Origin: Chitinophagales bacterium
GTDB lineage: Bacteria; Bacteroidota; Bacteroidia; Chitinophagales; Chitinophagaceae
Reading direction: 5' to 3'
Assembly (NCBI GenBank): GCA_017303455.1
Contig: JAFLBM010000004.1
Coordinates: 1-64,000 of the forward strand
DNA: 64,000 nucleotides
How positions within the stretch are numbered: the first letter of the stretch is position 1; the number at the start of each line of letters is the position of its first letter. Below, in pieces: positions 16,013 to 25,360 of this stretch. The translations under genes and the position numbers were made by a program. The notes under the pieces were generated by a model. The model did no database searches. It was not told the DNA's origin and saw only the letters and a list, made by a program, of their open reading frames with translations.

Positions 16013-16134
16013 GAAAAATAATTAGTGAACAATGAAAACAAAATGATCAGCACCAGCAGAAACAGTACCACCAGTATATACCAGCCGTTCCAGTTTTTGA
16101 ATAAAGGCGCTTTATCGTTATCCGTTTGTGACAT
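16009..16134 (-). CDS. 41-aa single-pass microprotein coupled to the symporter
   Basis: Sequence MSQTDNDKAP, a KNWNGWY aromatic stretch, then one membrane helix of about 18 residues (ILVVLFLLVLIILFSLF) and a short TNYFS tail. The stop TGA overlaps the symporter ATG in an ATGA arrangement, and its own start is 3 bases past the stop of the 58-aa gene, so translation is probably coupled through all of them. The coding case rests on this tight spacing and the clean membrane helix. It may be a symporter accessory subunit, by analogy with small partners of some SSS permeases; that is inference. No family recognised. Confidence 0.65.
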   Translation of the reverse strand: MSQTDNDKAPLFKNWNGWYILVVLFLLVLIILFSLFTNYFS

Positions 16135-16136
16135 AT

Positions 16137-16313
16137 TTATTTCCTCGTGGTTCTTAACCAGCCGGTAAGTATGATCAGGAGACCAAGCACTAACCCGATG
16201 AGTATCCCGATCCGTATTTTTTTGATCATGATCCCCAGGGCAAGCCCGAGAAGAATAGCAAAAATGAATGCCATCTCGCCTCTCCGTACGCTGGGTTTTT
16301 TATCTGCACTCAT
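16137..16313 (-). CDS. 58-aa two-helix membrane microprotein
   Basis: Starts MSADKKPSVRRGEM, followed by a hydrophobic hairpin (AFIFAILLGLALGIMI and IGILIGLVLGLLIILTG, separated by KKIR) and a basic tail WLRTTRK. Its ATG overlaps the stop of the PIG-L gene (TAATG), and the next microprotein starts 3 bases after its stop. It sits too neatly in the operon to be chance. Basic residues in the loop and at both ends suggest both termini and the turn are near the membrane surface. Function unknown. Confidence 0.65.
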   Translation of the reverse strand: MSADKKPSVRRGEMAFIFAILLGLALGIMIKKIRIGILIGLVLGLLIILTGWLRTTRK

Positions 16314-18805
16314 TAAAACCCTTTTTTCCTGTTTAAAGCGATCAGGTTGGCCAGTAAACGGTAAGCTCCCGGCACACCCGCCGGCAATTCCCTGAAAAAG
16401 ACAATCCCGGTATAGGTAAAATAGCCTTTCCCATACTTAGTTACCAGCAAACTCCCGTCATCAGATCTTTCACCCGGATCGGCCATCCCCATTAATTTTT
16501 CAAACTTACCCGAAGTATCGGCAGCATGGTAGATACTCCGTTCCTGTATCCATCCCCGGAAATCGTCAGCAGTTATTTTATTGGGGAAATTAAAGGCAGG
16601 ATGCTCCGGTTTCAGTAAAGTAACTGCCGCATTCTCATCGGTGACCCGGTTTCTCGTGATATTAAAATTATAGGGCCCGATCTTCGCTCTTACCGGGCCG
16701 ATCTGGTTGCTTGTGTTATATTGAACAATCATGTTCCCTCCTTCATTCACATACTTCATCAGTTTATCATAATGCTTGTTCATCCAGTCATGGGTATTAT
16801 AGGCTCTTACCCCGGTAATGATCGCATCAAACTGCTGCAAATTATTTCTTGATAATTCTTTATCGGTGAGCAGGGTTACTTCATATCCCATTTGCTCCAG
16901 GGCCGCAGGCACTTTATCGCCGGCACCCACAATATACCCGATCTTTTTGTTGTAGATCTTCAGGTCAACATAGTTGAGTGATACCACTGCATCATGAAAA
17001 TAGTTGATATACGGGATGTGGTCATATTTCACTTCGTGCCTGTCTTTGGCCACCGTTTCTTTGCCGGCTTCAGCTATCTTAAAAAATATCTTCTCATTCT
17101 TTTTGGCAGCATCTCCACTATAGGTAAATTCTGTGATCTGGTCTTTTGCATTTACAGCAATAGCCCCATTTGCTGTACTGATATTCGTTAACGTCTTCCC
17201 TGATTCCCCCGACTGAAGCGAAACAGTTGCCGTAAAGCCTTTTTTCATTCCTTTTACCAGCACGGCTCCATCAATCTTTGTTTTATCGGGAGTGATGATC
17301 CTGAGGTCTTCTACGGGACTCATTAACACAGGTGGCACCACAACAACTGGCTGGTACAACTCCCCTCTCACCGGGTCTGTGAATTTATATTTCACTGCCC
17401 GCATAAAAGTAAAAGGCTCATTATAAATCTTCACTTTAATGAAAGCATAAAAAGCAGCATCCACATCCGGCTGACCGATCAATAACTGGTCGGATACATT
17501 AAAATATCCTTCTTCCATTTTATTGGCTAACCAATAAGGCTGTGTAACCGGTTTAACAGGCGGGATGTAAATATTTTTAGAAAAATTCAGGTTCTTATTT
17601 TTCTCCAGTGTTTTTGAGAAAAGAGTATCAAAATTATCTACTGTTACTTTTTCCAGTACTGCATTTGTTCCAAGGCGGTTGTTGAATGAGAAGTTGATAC
17701 GGATTGAATCTGTTTGCACCGCCAATTGTTCGGTGGTGGTGGCATCCAGGAATAAACCACTGCATTGAGCAATCAGCGTATATACTTCCCGCAACTTTTG
17801 CGCTTTCCAGTTACTCTCTTCCAACTGGTTGATGGATTGGTATAGTTTAACCAGCCCCTCCACCGATTTTTCAGGGTGAAAGAGATCAAACCCGCTGATA
17901 AGCTTGTCTACCATACCCGCAATTACTTCTCCTCCTTTTATTCTTTTCCAGGTCAGCTCTGTCCCGTCCGTTAATTCATTCACCGGCTGATCACCTTTGG
18001 TCGCTTTAAAGAATTCTAATGATTCACCTCTCGATGCAGGTACACCAAAGCCCTGGCTTTTGTGCTGGCTCCTGCTTTCGGCGGCGATCTCTCCATAGCT
18101 TTTTCCCAGTAAAGGATTATATCCTCCCACATCCACTTTGAACTGGTCATCTCTTGTGGTATTATTACCGCCGAAGTTGAATGTATTCCATAAAACTCTT
18201 TTGGCCTGCCATACGGAAACATATTTCAGTTGTTCAGGAAAACGTTTGGGATCAGCCGCTGCCTCAAAAGCTTCATTCGCCAAAATAGCAGAGCCGGTAT
18301 GATGACCATGGCCGCCTTCACCGGTAGTGGGAAACCGGGTGATGATCACATCGGGTTGAAATTTCCTTATCACCCATACCACATCGCTCAATATCTTTTC
18401 TTTGTCCCATTTGGTAAACGTCTCTTCCGGGTTTTTTGAAAATCCAAAATCATAGGCTCTTGTAAAAAATTGTTCGCCGCCATCAATTCTCCGGGCAGAT
18501 AATAATTCCTGTGTCCGGATCATGCCCAGTTCAATTCCCTGCTCCTCCCCGATCAGGTTCTGTCCGCCGTCCCCTCTTGTCAATGACAAATAGCCGGTCC
18601 GGTACATTTTATCTTTCGATAAATAAGCGATCAGCCGGGTATTTTCATCATCCGGGTGGGCCGCCACGTATAATACAGAACCCAGCACATTCAGTTTGCG
18701 CAGGGCCAGGTACATGTCGGCGGAGGTCCAGCTTTGAGGTGCCTGTGAGAAGGAAAAAGGTGCAAGACACAGGCAAAAAATAAAGAGTATAATCAGTTTT
18801 CTCAT
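16313..18805 (-). CDS. PIG-L/LmbE family deacetylase with a C-terminal glutamine-amidotransferase-like domain
   Basis: 830 aa, signal peptide cut before Gln (PFSFS-QAPQS). The zinc deacetylase domain has AHPDDEN (His50, Asp52, Asp53) and GEGGHGHHTGSAI (His166-His169 region), and removes N-acetyl groups from sugar conjugates. A beta-rich middle (about 350-600) precedes a ThuA/GATase-like segment (VGAGDKVPAALEQMGYEV, DAIITGVRAYNTHDW, YVNEGGNMIVQYN). Co-operonic symporter and microproteins suggest an exported enzyme releases a deacetylated sugar or acetate that the symporter imports; this is inference. A near -7 box (TATATTCG, 18823-18830 in reverse) lies upstream. Confidence 0.88.
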   Translation of the reverse strand: MRKLIILFIFCLCLAPFSFSQAPQSWTSADMYLALRKLNVLGSVLYVAAHPDDENTRLIAYLSKDKMYRTGYLSLTRGDGGQNLIGEEQGIELGMIRTQELLSARRIDGGEQFFTRAYDFGFSKNPEETFTKWDKEKILSDVVWVIRKFQPDVIITRFPTTGEGGHGHHTGSAILANEAFEAAADPKRFPEQLKYVSVWQAKRVLWNTFNFGGNNTTRDDQFKVDVGGYNPLLGKSYGEIAAESRSQHKSQGFGVPASRGESLEFFKATKGDQPVNELTDGTELTWKRIKGGEVIAGMVDKLISGFDLFHPEKSVEGLVKLYQSINQLEESNWKAQKLREVYTLIAQCSGLFLDATTTEQLAVQTDSIRINFSFNNRLGTNAVLEKVTVDNFDTLFSKTLEKNKNLNFSKNIYIPPVKPVTQPYWLANKMEEGYFNVSDQLLIGQPDVDAAFYAFIKVKIYNEPFTFMRAVKYKFTDPVRGELYQPVVVVPPVLMSPVEDLRIITPDKTKIDGAVLVKGMKKGFTATVSLQSGESGKTLTNISTANGAIAVNAKDQITEFTYSGDAAKKNEKIFFKIAEAGKETVAKDRHEVKYDHIPYINYFHDAVVSLNYVDLKIYNKKIGYIVGAGDKVPAALEQMGYEVTLLTDKELSRNNLQQFDAIITGVRAYNTHDWMNKHYDKLMKYVNEGGNMIVQYNTSNQIGPVRAKIGPYNFNITRNRVTDENAAVTLLKPEHPAFNFPNKITADDFRGWIQERSIYHAADTSGKFEKLMGMADPGERSDDGSLLVTKYGKGYFTYTGIVFFRELPAGVPGAYRLLANLIALNRKKGF

Positions 18806-18960
18806 TCCCTGTAATTATTCAGCGAATATAACGGCAATTTGGATAGCGATTGGAGCCACCGGTACAAAAAAACGGTACTGTCCCATTTGAGAAGAGACAA
18901 TACCGCAATATTTAATTCTTCTTAACAGATATCCTGCAAACAGGCTTCGGTATACAGGGA

Positions 18961-21486
18961 TCATTGGCCCACGAGGAAAACAGCGTTGCAAAACATCAGT
19001 TTTCCATTTTCCCAAAAACTACGGAACATAAGATCATCTGTCAGGTAAGAGATACTTCCTGCGCCCATATCCTGCACAGCAAATAACAAACCGTCTTTCA
19101 GTTTGGACTGAAGGTTCGCCCCCACAAAACCTGCTACCTGGTTTTCTTTTTTGATCACCCCCACATTCCAGCCACCATCTTTTAAAAATTCATAGATATT
19201 ATCATCCATTTTCAGGGTGTAATAATAATCTGGATATCCAAAAGCCAGCGGATGGGTATTATCTAATTTTACTTTCCAGATAGACCCGGGTGTAAACGCT
19301 GAAATAGCATCTCTTTCACGGCTCTCATATTCCTTTAGTGCATCATATGCCCCAGCTTTATCCTTTTTATCATCCCCCTCTGCTTTCTTTTGTTTGATAC
19401 CAAAATCGGCACCGGCCAGTTGCGATACGGCACCTTCCAATGCTATAACTCTGCCGCCTTTTGCTATCCATGCCTTGAAAGCTTCCAGGTCGCTTTTATT
19501 GCTGAGGAATCGGTAATTACCATCGGGCATGATCAGCACATCTATATCATTCCAGTTGGCACGGGGCAGATCATTTGCATTGATAAGGGTGACAGGATAG
19601 TCCAGTTGGTCATCAAAGAAATGCCAGATCTCACCAGCAGCATTACTGCCTACTCCTTCACCAGTAACCAATACAACCCTGGGTGCCTTCAGCGGATGTA
19701 CCATGCCACTGCCAAAATCAAATCCCTTATCAACAAAACCACTGGAAACAGGGTATAACTGCACCCCATCCGTATTGGCTGTTTCTCTCACTACATTCCA
19801 TAAGTTCTTGCCGAATTTCTTATTGGCTGTTTTCAATACGATCACAGCACCACGATCAAATTTAGCCCCATTCACTTCAAAAGGCTGCTCAGCATAGCGG
19901 AGCAAAACGCCTTTCTGTAACAGATGGCCTACCGTCTTCGCTGTTTTCACCCCATTCCAGGGAATCACATAGCCGTATTCGGTTTCTGCATTATTCACTT
20001 TTGCTTTGGCCGGGTAAGCAGCACCAGCCGGCACCTTTTCTTTTGAAGCAAAAGCATTTAATCCATATGCATACGGTAAGGACCATGCCGTGATATCATA
20101 CGTAGCAGAGTCAGACAGTTTTGATTTAGGTTCAAATAATACTTTTACCATAGCTGAACGTGGCTGCAATACAGAGATCACAATATCATTTGCAGCAGCC
20201 GTAAAAGATTCTTCTTTTCCTGACATATAATTAAACCCTTTCCCCGTTGCACCATTTCCTGCCGAATACTGAATACCGTTTTTATCCAGCAGTTCGGTCA
20301 GTTTATCAATACGTTCCTGTTGTTTGGCGTCATATTTAACCACAAATGTCTTATGCTCTCCCATTCCGGCACTAACTGCGTCATTGAAAAATTTACGATA
20401 CTCTTTAACCAGCCTTGTTCCATTGACAGAAGAAATCTCAACTGTACTTAAAGAAGTGGTAAAATGATGCTGTGCCCTGTCCACCAGCGTAAGGGTATCA
20501 TCATCCTCATTGATTACACCAAGTCCTGCGCCGATACCTCCCTGTTCGTAAGTCATACCAATACCACCGTTATAGGTTGGATAGGTATCGCCATAAGAAG
20601 GATACAGAAGATCAAATCTTTCTTTGGTAAAATATAACCATCCATTGGCATCAAAATATTTTGCATGGTTCTTTCCAATGGTGGTTTGAAATTCCCGCTG
20701 CCAGGAAGTGATCACTTCATGAAAGGGTTCTGCAGCCGGGGCGAAATAATAGGGTTCATTGATGCCCTGCTCATGAAAATCCACATGCACCTGCGGCATC
20801 CATTGATTATATATTTTAATACGTTGCCGGCTTTCCACCTGTGTTTGCCAGGCCCAGTCACGGTTCAGGTCAAAATTGTAGTGATTACTTCTGCCGCCGG
20901 GCCAGGGCTCACGATGTTCTCTTGCAATACGGAGCGGGTTATAATTTTTCCCTACTACGGAATTGAACCAGTTAATATACCGGTCCCTTCCATCCGGGTT
21001 CAGGCAGGGATCAATGATCACAACTGTATTTTTTAACCACTCTTTTGTTTTGGTTACTGCAGGATTAACAAGCTCATAAAGTGTCAGCATGGCCGCTTCA
21101 GAAGAAGATGTCTCATTGCCATGCACATTATAACTCAGCCACACGATCGCGGGGGCATTGTCCTCGATAGCCGCAGCCCGGTCCGTTGCTAAATTCGCCA
21201 GCCGCAGGTTATTCATCCTGATGGACTCGAGGTTCTTCATATTCTCTGCTGAAGAAATAAATGTCAGCAGCAGCGGGCGGCCTTCATTGGTTTCACCGTA
21301 TTGCTGCAATTTTACTATTGCAGGTGCAGCCGCAGCCACATGATTAAAATAATTAACGATCTTAAAATGGGGGGTGTACCGGGTGCCAATCTTATACCCT
21401 AAAAATTCTTCAGGTGATTTTAGCTGGGCCTTCGCGGCTACAAACAAAGAAATAAAAAGAACGGAGAGCAAAACCTTGCGGATCAT
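18961..21486 (-). CDS. M14 family zinc carboxypeptidase
   Basis: 841 aa, signal peptide cut before Gln (VAAKA-QLKSP). The zinc site is visible as His122 and Glu125 in YNVHGNETSSSEA and His238 in HVDFHEQG. Substrate-binding and fold markers include DPCLNPDGRDRY and NFDLNRDWAWQTQ. The long C-terminal half (about 450-841) carries a glutamine-amidotransferase-like segment (IDVLIMPDGNYRFL, LEAFKAWIAKGGRVIALEG), as in several Bacteroidota M14 proteins. It should trim C-terminal residues from extracellular or periplasmic peptides. It is followed, after 155 bases with no gene, by the PIG-L operon in the same direction. Confidence 0.9.
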   Translation of the reverse strand: MIRKVLLSVLFISLFVAAKAQLKSPEEFLGYKIGTRYTPHFKIVNYFNHVAAAAPAIVKLQQYGETNEGRPLLLTFISSAENMKNLESIRMNNLRLANLATDRAAAIEDNAPAIVWLSYNVHGNETSSSEAAMLTLYELVNPAVTKTKEWLKNTVVIIDPCLNPDGRDRYINWFNSVVGKNYNPLRIAREHREPWPGGRSNHYNFDLNRDWAWQTQVESRQRIKIYNQWMPQVHVDFHEQGINEPYYFAPAAEPFHEVITSWQREFQTTIGKNHAKYFDANGWLYFTKERFDLLYPSYGDTYPTYNGGIGMTYEQGGIGAGLGVINEDDDTLTLVDRAQHHFTTSLSTVEISSVNGTRLVKEYRKFFNDAVSAGMGEHKTFVVKYDAKQQERIDKLTELLDKNGIQYSAGNGATGKGFNYMSGKEESFTAAANDIVISVLQPRSAMVKVLFEPKSKLSDSATYDITAWSLPYAYGLNAFASKEKVPAGAAYPAKAKVNNAETEYGYVIPWNGVKTAKTVGHLLQKGVLLRYAEQPFEVNGAKFDRGAVIVLKTANKKFGKNLWNVVRETANTDGVQLYPVSSGFVDKGFDFGSGMVHPLKAPRVVLVTGEGVGSNAAGEIWHFFDDQLDYPVTLINANDLPRANWNDIDVLIMPDGNYRFLSNKSDLEAFKAWIAKGGRVIALEGAVSQLAGADFGIKQKKAEGDDKKDKAGAYDALKEYESRERDAISAFTPGSIWKVKLDNTHPLAFGYPDYYYTLKMDDNIYEFLKDGGWNVGVIKKENQVAGFVGANLQSKLKDGLLFAVQDMGAGSISYLTDDLMFRSFWENGKLMFCNAVFLVGQ

Positions 21487-21604
21487 AGTGCATGTAGTTT
21501 AAGCTGGCAAGTTAACAAAGAGCTGTTTAATTTCAACATATTTCAGCCCGGTTCAAATCATCCATTTTCAGTAGCTTTATCCATCCTAAAAAAAAGACCC
21601 CTTC

Positions 21605-23323
21605 ATGCAAAAAAACATCCCTGCTCTACTTCTTTTCAGCCTGCTGTTATATTGCTGCAATAGTCCTAAAAAAAATACCAGTTCTGCATTTGATCCTTAT
21701 CATTACTCCGGTTCTAAAAAAGTGATCGCTGAAAATGGCGCTGTTGTTTCCGCACATCCGCTGGCGAGTAAGGTTGGAGTTGAGATCATGAAGGCCGGGG
21801 GCAATGCAGTTGATGCTGCCATTGCCACACAGTTGGCATTGGCCGTTGTTTATCCCAATGCAGGTAATCTCGGTGGCGGAGGTTTTATGGTGGCCCGGAT
21901 GAGTGATGGAAAAACATTTTCGATAGATTACCGGGAGATGGCGCCCGGCCAGGCACACCGGGATATGTATATTGATCCCGACGGCAAAGTCCGCAATGAC
22001 AAAAGTGAGGATGGTCATTTAGCCAGTGGTGTTCCGGGTACGGTATCAGGATTGCTGGCCGCTAATCAATATGCCCGTCTCCCATTTGAAAAACTTATAC
22101 AACCGGCCATTGATCTTGCCGAAAAAGGATTTGTGATCAGTAAAAGGGAAGCCAATTCATTAAATGGATTGCAGGAAGAGTTGAAAAAATTCAATACGGT
22201 AATGCCGGTTTTCGTAAAAGCGATTCCCTGGAAAGAAGGCGATACTTTGGCACAAAAAGACCTGGCGAATACATTAAAAAGAATACAAAAAAACAGGGAG
22301 GCTGGTTTTTATGAAGGCGAAACAGCTGACCTGATCGTGGAAGAAATGAAACGGGGTGGCGGCATCATTACTTTGGAAGACCTGAAGAACTATAAAGCTA
22401 AATTCAGAGAGCCGCACAGTTTTAATTACAAAGGGTATACGATCATCAGTATGCCGATGCCCAGCAGTGGGGGTCTTTTATTGCATCAAATGCTGAAGAT
22501 GATAGAAGATAAGAATATTGCAGCCATGGGATTCCATTCCGTACAGGCGGTGCAGCTGATGACAGAAGTGGAAAGAAGAGCCTTTGCTGACCGTGGTGAA
22601 TATATGGGTGACCCCGATCATTATAAAGTACCGGTGGATATGCTCACGAATGATGTGTACCTGCAGGAACGAATGAAAGATTATGATCCTGCCAAAGCTA
22701 CTCCCAGTGTGCTGGTTAAACCCGGCCGCTTACCAAAAGCAGAAAGTGAAGAAACCACTCACCTGAGTGTGATTGATAAAGATGGTAATGCAGTATCTGT
22801 TACCACTACGTTGAATAATTCTTATGGCAGCAGGACGGTTGTGGGAGGTGCCGGTTTTTTCCTGAATGATGAGATGGATGATTTCAGCATCAAACCCGGC
22901 GTACCGAATATGTATGGTGCCATCGGGGGTGAAGCGAATTCAATCAAACCTGGCAAAAGAATGCTGAGCTCGATGACCCCCACACTGGTGCTAAAAGACA
23001 ACAAACCTTTTATTGTGATTGGCACACCGGGCGGCACCACGATACCGACACAGGTGTTTCAAACATTAGTGAATATTCTTGAATTCAATATGAATACTGA
23101 TGATGCCGTGTACCAGCCCCGGTTTCATCATCAATGGCTGCCCGACCAGGTTGATGTAGAAAAAAATTTCCCTGCTGCTGTGATTGATTCGCTGAAAAAA
23201 ATGGGCTACAAAGTCAATACCCGAGGAACATTCGGCCGCCTGGAGATCATTAAAGTATTACCCGGCGGAAAGTTTGAAGCCGTGGCTGATAACCGGGGTG
23301 ATGATGCAGCAGAAGGATATTAA
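21605..23323 (+). CDS. ggt: Gamma-glutamyltransferase
   Basis: 572 aa with a lipobox-like end to the leader (LLLYCCNS), so probably a lipoprotein. GGT cleaves the gamma-glutamyl bond of glutathione and related peptides or transfers the glutamyl group. The proenzyme cuts itself before the catalytic threonine, here predicted as Thr384 in SEE-TTHLSVID. Other marks are NAVDAAIATQLALAVV, NLGGGGFMV and the GTPGGTTIPTQVFQ strand near the end. Full length, all key parts present. The following DUF1572 gene starts 27 bases later. Confidence 0.93.
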   Translation: MQKNIPALLLFSLLLYCCNSPKKNTSSAFDPYHYSGSKKVIAENGAVVSAHPLASKVGVEIMKAGGNAVDAAIATQLALAVVYPNAGNLGGGGFMVARMSDGKTFSIDYREMAPGQAHRDMYIDPDGKVRNDKSEDGHLASGVPGTVSGLLAANQYARLPFEKLIQPAIDLAEKGFVISKREANSLNGLQEELKKFNTVMPVFVKAIPWKEGDTLAQKDLANTLKRIQKNREAGFYEGETADLIVEEMKRGGGIITLEDLKNYKAKFREPHSFNYKGYTIISMPMPSSGGLLLHQMLKMIEDKNIAAMGFHSVQAVQLMTEVERRAFADRGEYMGDPDHYKVPVDMLTNDVYLQERMKDYDPAKATPSVLVKPGRLPKAESEETTHLSVIDKDGNAVSVTTTLNNSYGSRTVVGGAGFFLNDEMDDFSIKPGVPNMYGAIGGEANSIKPGKRMLSSMTPTLVLKDNKPFIVIGTPGGTTIPTQVFQTLVNILEFNMNTDDAVYQPRFHHQWLPDQVDVEKNFPAAVIDSLKKMGYKVNTRGTFGRLEIIKVLPGGKFEAVADNRGDDAAEGY

Positions 23324-23350
23324 GTATTTCAACCCGTTAAACAAAAAAGT

Positions 23351-23902
23351 ATGACCACCTCCATTGGTAAAGAATTTTTGCAGACAGTTATCCGCAGGCT
23401 AAAGTATTATAAGGATCTTGGTGACAAAACATTTGCTCAACTGAATGATGAACAACTGCATTACCAGCCGAATGAAACGTCCAACAGTATTGCGGTGATC
23501 GTACAACATATGACCGGGAATATGCTGAGCCGATGGACCCAATTCTTAACGGAAGACGGTGAGAAAGCATGGCGCCGGAGAGACGATGAATTTGAAGTAC
23601 ATAGTTATGATAAACAACAGATCATTGACTTGTGGGAGAAAGGATGGGCCTGTTTTTTAGACACCCTCAGCTCGCTGACGGAACAAGATCTTCTTAAAAA
23701 TGTAACCATCCGCCGGGAGCCATTAACGGTTTTGGATGCCATCAACCGGCAACTGGCACATTACCCTTATCATATTGGCCAGATCATTTTCATCGGTAAG
23801 ATCGTTAAGGACAACAACTGGAAAAATCTTTCCATCCCAAAAGGAGATTCCGCACAGTATAATAACAGCTCTTCCATCAAAGACCCGGCAAAGAAATTCT
23901 GA
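23351..23902 (+). CDS. DUF1572 (DinB-superfamily) protein
   Basis: 183 aa, cytoplasmic. DUF1572 marks include LHYQPNETSNSIAVIVQHMTGN, the mid-protein WRRRDDEFE, and the C-terminal NRQLAHYPYHIGQIIFIGK, which supplies the His residues of the DinB-like metal site. Role unknown; some DinB relatives are thiol transferases, which would fit a neighbour acting on glutathione-like compounds, but this is only suggestive. Probably co-transcribed with ggt. Confidence 0.85.
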   Translation: MTTSIGKEFLQTVIRRLKYYKDLGDKTFAQLNDEQLHYQPNETSNSIAVIVQHMTGNMLSRWTQFLTEDGEKAWRRRDDEFEVHSYDKQQIIDLWEKGWACFLDTLSSLTEQDLLKNVTIRREPLTVLDAINRQLAHYPYHIGQIIFIGKIVKDNNWKNLSIPKGDSAQYNNSSSIKDPAKKF

Positions 23903-24073
23903 GAACCTTCCTGCTTCTGTTCCGCAGTACAAGCAGGCTTTCGAAGGGCATTCCTCCTTCATTTGCAAACCCGGATTTTATGTCTATTTTTACCACTTTA
24001 TAAACCCTGTCCTGTCTCCTTTCCTCCTGAATGGCGCAAACCGGGAAATTACCGATCACCACAACCACCATTA

Positions 24074-24745
24074 ATGAAGTTTATCTCTTTGCCTGCCGTT
24101 TTTCTCCTGTTTTGTTGCTCTGTACAAAGCCAGGTGCAGTTCAGCCTGTTTGCCGGCCCGCAAACCACCACCGCCAGCTATACCGTGCAAGCAGTAAAAC
24201 AAAAAACAACCAGCAAATATGGCGGTATCATTGGACTGGGATTAAAAGTTCCCTTTGAGAACCGCCTGTATTTTGCTCCTTCCGTTTTTTACAGTATGAA
24301 AGGATATAAAGCTGTTTATAACCGTTTCGCTTATCCTCCTGATACATTGGCTACTGATAACAATACAACCTTCCATACGGTTGAAACAGCCTTTCTTCTT
24401 CAATATGATTTCAGTTCACAACCCAATCACTTCCTGGTCAAATTCGGGCCATCACTTGATTTTCATTTACTCGGAAAAGAGAAATTCAATACGGCAACCG
24501 GGCTGGTCAGCCGCAATACTCCTTTTGGGTTTGACAAGTACGGACATTACTCTGCGAATTTCCTGCTGCATTTTGGGTATGAAATGAAAAGCGATTTTTT
24601 TATCCTCGGCCAGTACTCACATGGTATAGCAAGTATCAACAATGCGGATGGTGGTCCAAGGATCAGGCATCGTGCCTTCGGTATTGCTATTGGAAAATAC
24701 CTGGGCAGGAATAAGATAATACTGGACACCCGGACCAAAGAATGA
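24074..24745 (+). CDS. Small outer-membrane beta-barrel protein (PorT-like class)
   Basis: 223 aa from ATG 24074, which opens on a signal peptide cut before Gln (CCSVQS-QVQFS). Alternating hydrophobic strands (GGIIGLGLKVPFENRLYFAPSV, FLLQYDFSS, HFLVKFGPSLDFHL) and a final strand fit an eight-stranded barrel of the general outer-membrane type. The longer ORF from 23963 adds only non-signal sequence. A TATTTTTA box (23985-23992) lies upstream. The next gene begins 16 bases after the stop. Confidence 0.72.
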   Translation: MKFISLPAVFLLFCCSVQSQVQFSLFAGPQTTTASYTVQAVKQKTTSKYGGIIGLGLKVPFENRLYFAPSVFYSMKGYKAVYNRFAYPPDTLATDNNTTFHTVETAFLLQYDFSSQPNHFLVKFGPSLDFHLLGKEKFNTATGLVSRNTPFGFDKYGHYSANFLLHFGYEMKSDFFILGQYSHGIASINNADGGPRIRHRAFGIAIGKYLGRNKIILDTRTKE

Positions 24746-24761
24746 TCTTTATTTCAAGTCA

Positions 24762-25289
24762 ATGACACATTATTTTATTGTTCCCGGTCTTGGAAATTCA
24801 GGACCCGAACACTGGCAGACCTGGTTTGAAAAATCCGGGGCTCATTTCACCCGGATACAACAACAGGAATGGGATGCACCGACCTGTGCTGATTGGGTAA
24901 ACTCCATAGACAAAGCATTAGCAGGATACGATCTTTCCTCGGTTATTCTGATCGGGCATAGTCTTGGTTGTTCCACCATTGCACACTGGGCTTTACAAAC
25001 AGGGAAGATCATCAAAGGTGCTATGCTGGTAGCACCCAGCGATACCGAAGCCCCTGTTTATAATTTTCCTGCTACCGGCTTTATTCCTGTTCCACTTTCT
25101 CCATTACCATTCAAAACAATTGTTGTAGCCAGCGACGATGATCCGTGGGTATCAACAGCAAGGGCAAAATACTTTTCCAGTTGCTGGGGCAGTGAGTTGA
25201 TCAGGATTGGGAAAGCAGGCCATATCAATGCAGCTTCCGGTTATGGCGCATGGCCTGAGGGCCTGTCGATATTGAAAACATTGGGCTAA
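24762..25289 (+). CDS. RBBP9/YdeN-family serine hydrolase
   Basis: 175 aa alpha/beta hydrolase. The N-terminal FIVPGLGNSGPEHWQTWFE and GHSLGCSTIAHWA, with the nucleophile Ser in GHSLG, are family-specific. The acid is probably an Asp in SDDDPW and the base His in GKAGHINAASGYG, the latter being the YdeN/RBBP9 signature. Cytoplasmic; substrate unknown. It is preceded at 16 bases by the small barrel gene. Confidence 0.9.
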   Translation: MTHYFIVPGLGNSGPEHWQTWFEKSGAHFTRIQQQEWDAPTCADWVNSIDKALAGYDLSSVILIGHSLGCSTIAHWALQTGKIIKGAMLVAPSDTEAPVYNFPATGFIPVPLSPLPFKTIVVASDDDPWVSTARAKYFSSCWGSELIRIGKAGHINAASGYGAWPEGLSILKTLG

Positions 25290-25297
25290 TAAAAATA

Positions 25298-25317
25298 CCC
25301 TGCAAAGAATCGCAGGG
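25298..25317 (-). terminator. Hairpin terminator for the minus-strand gene at 25361-25798
   Basis: CCCTGC (25298-25303) pairs with GCAGGG (25312-25317). On the minus strand the stem is followed by TATTTTTATT, a suitable U-run. On the plus strand the downstream bases are not T-rich, so it serves the minus direction mainly. Confidence 0.6.
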
Positions 25318-25360
25318 CAGATGGATGGTGAAAAAGGACGGATGAACTTAAGCGTTACGT

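Noticed and set aside
23963..24073. Upstream in-frame start for the small barrel protein
   Set aside because: It would bury the clear signal peptide that starts at 24074.
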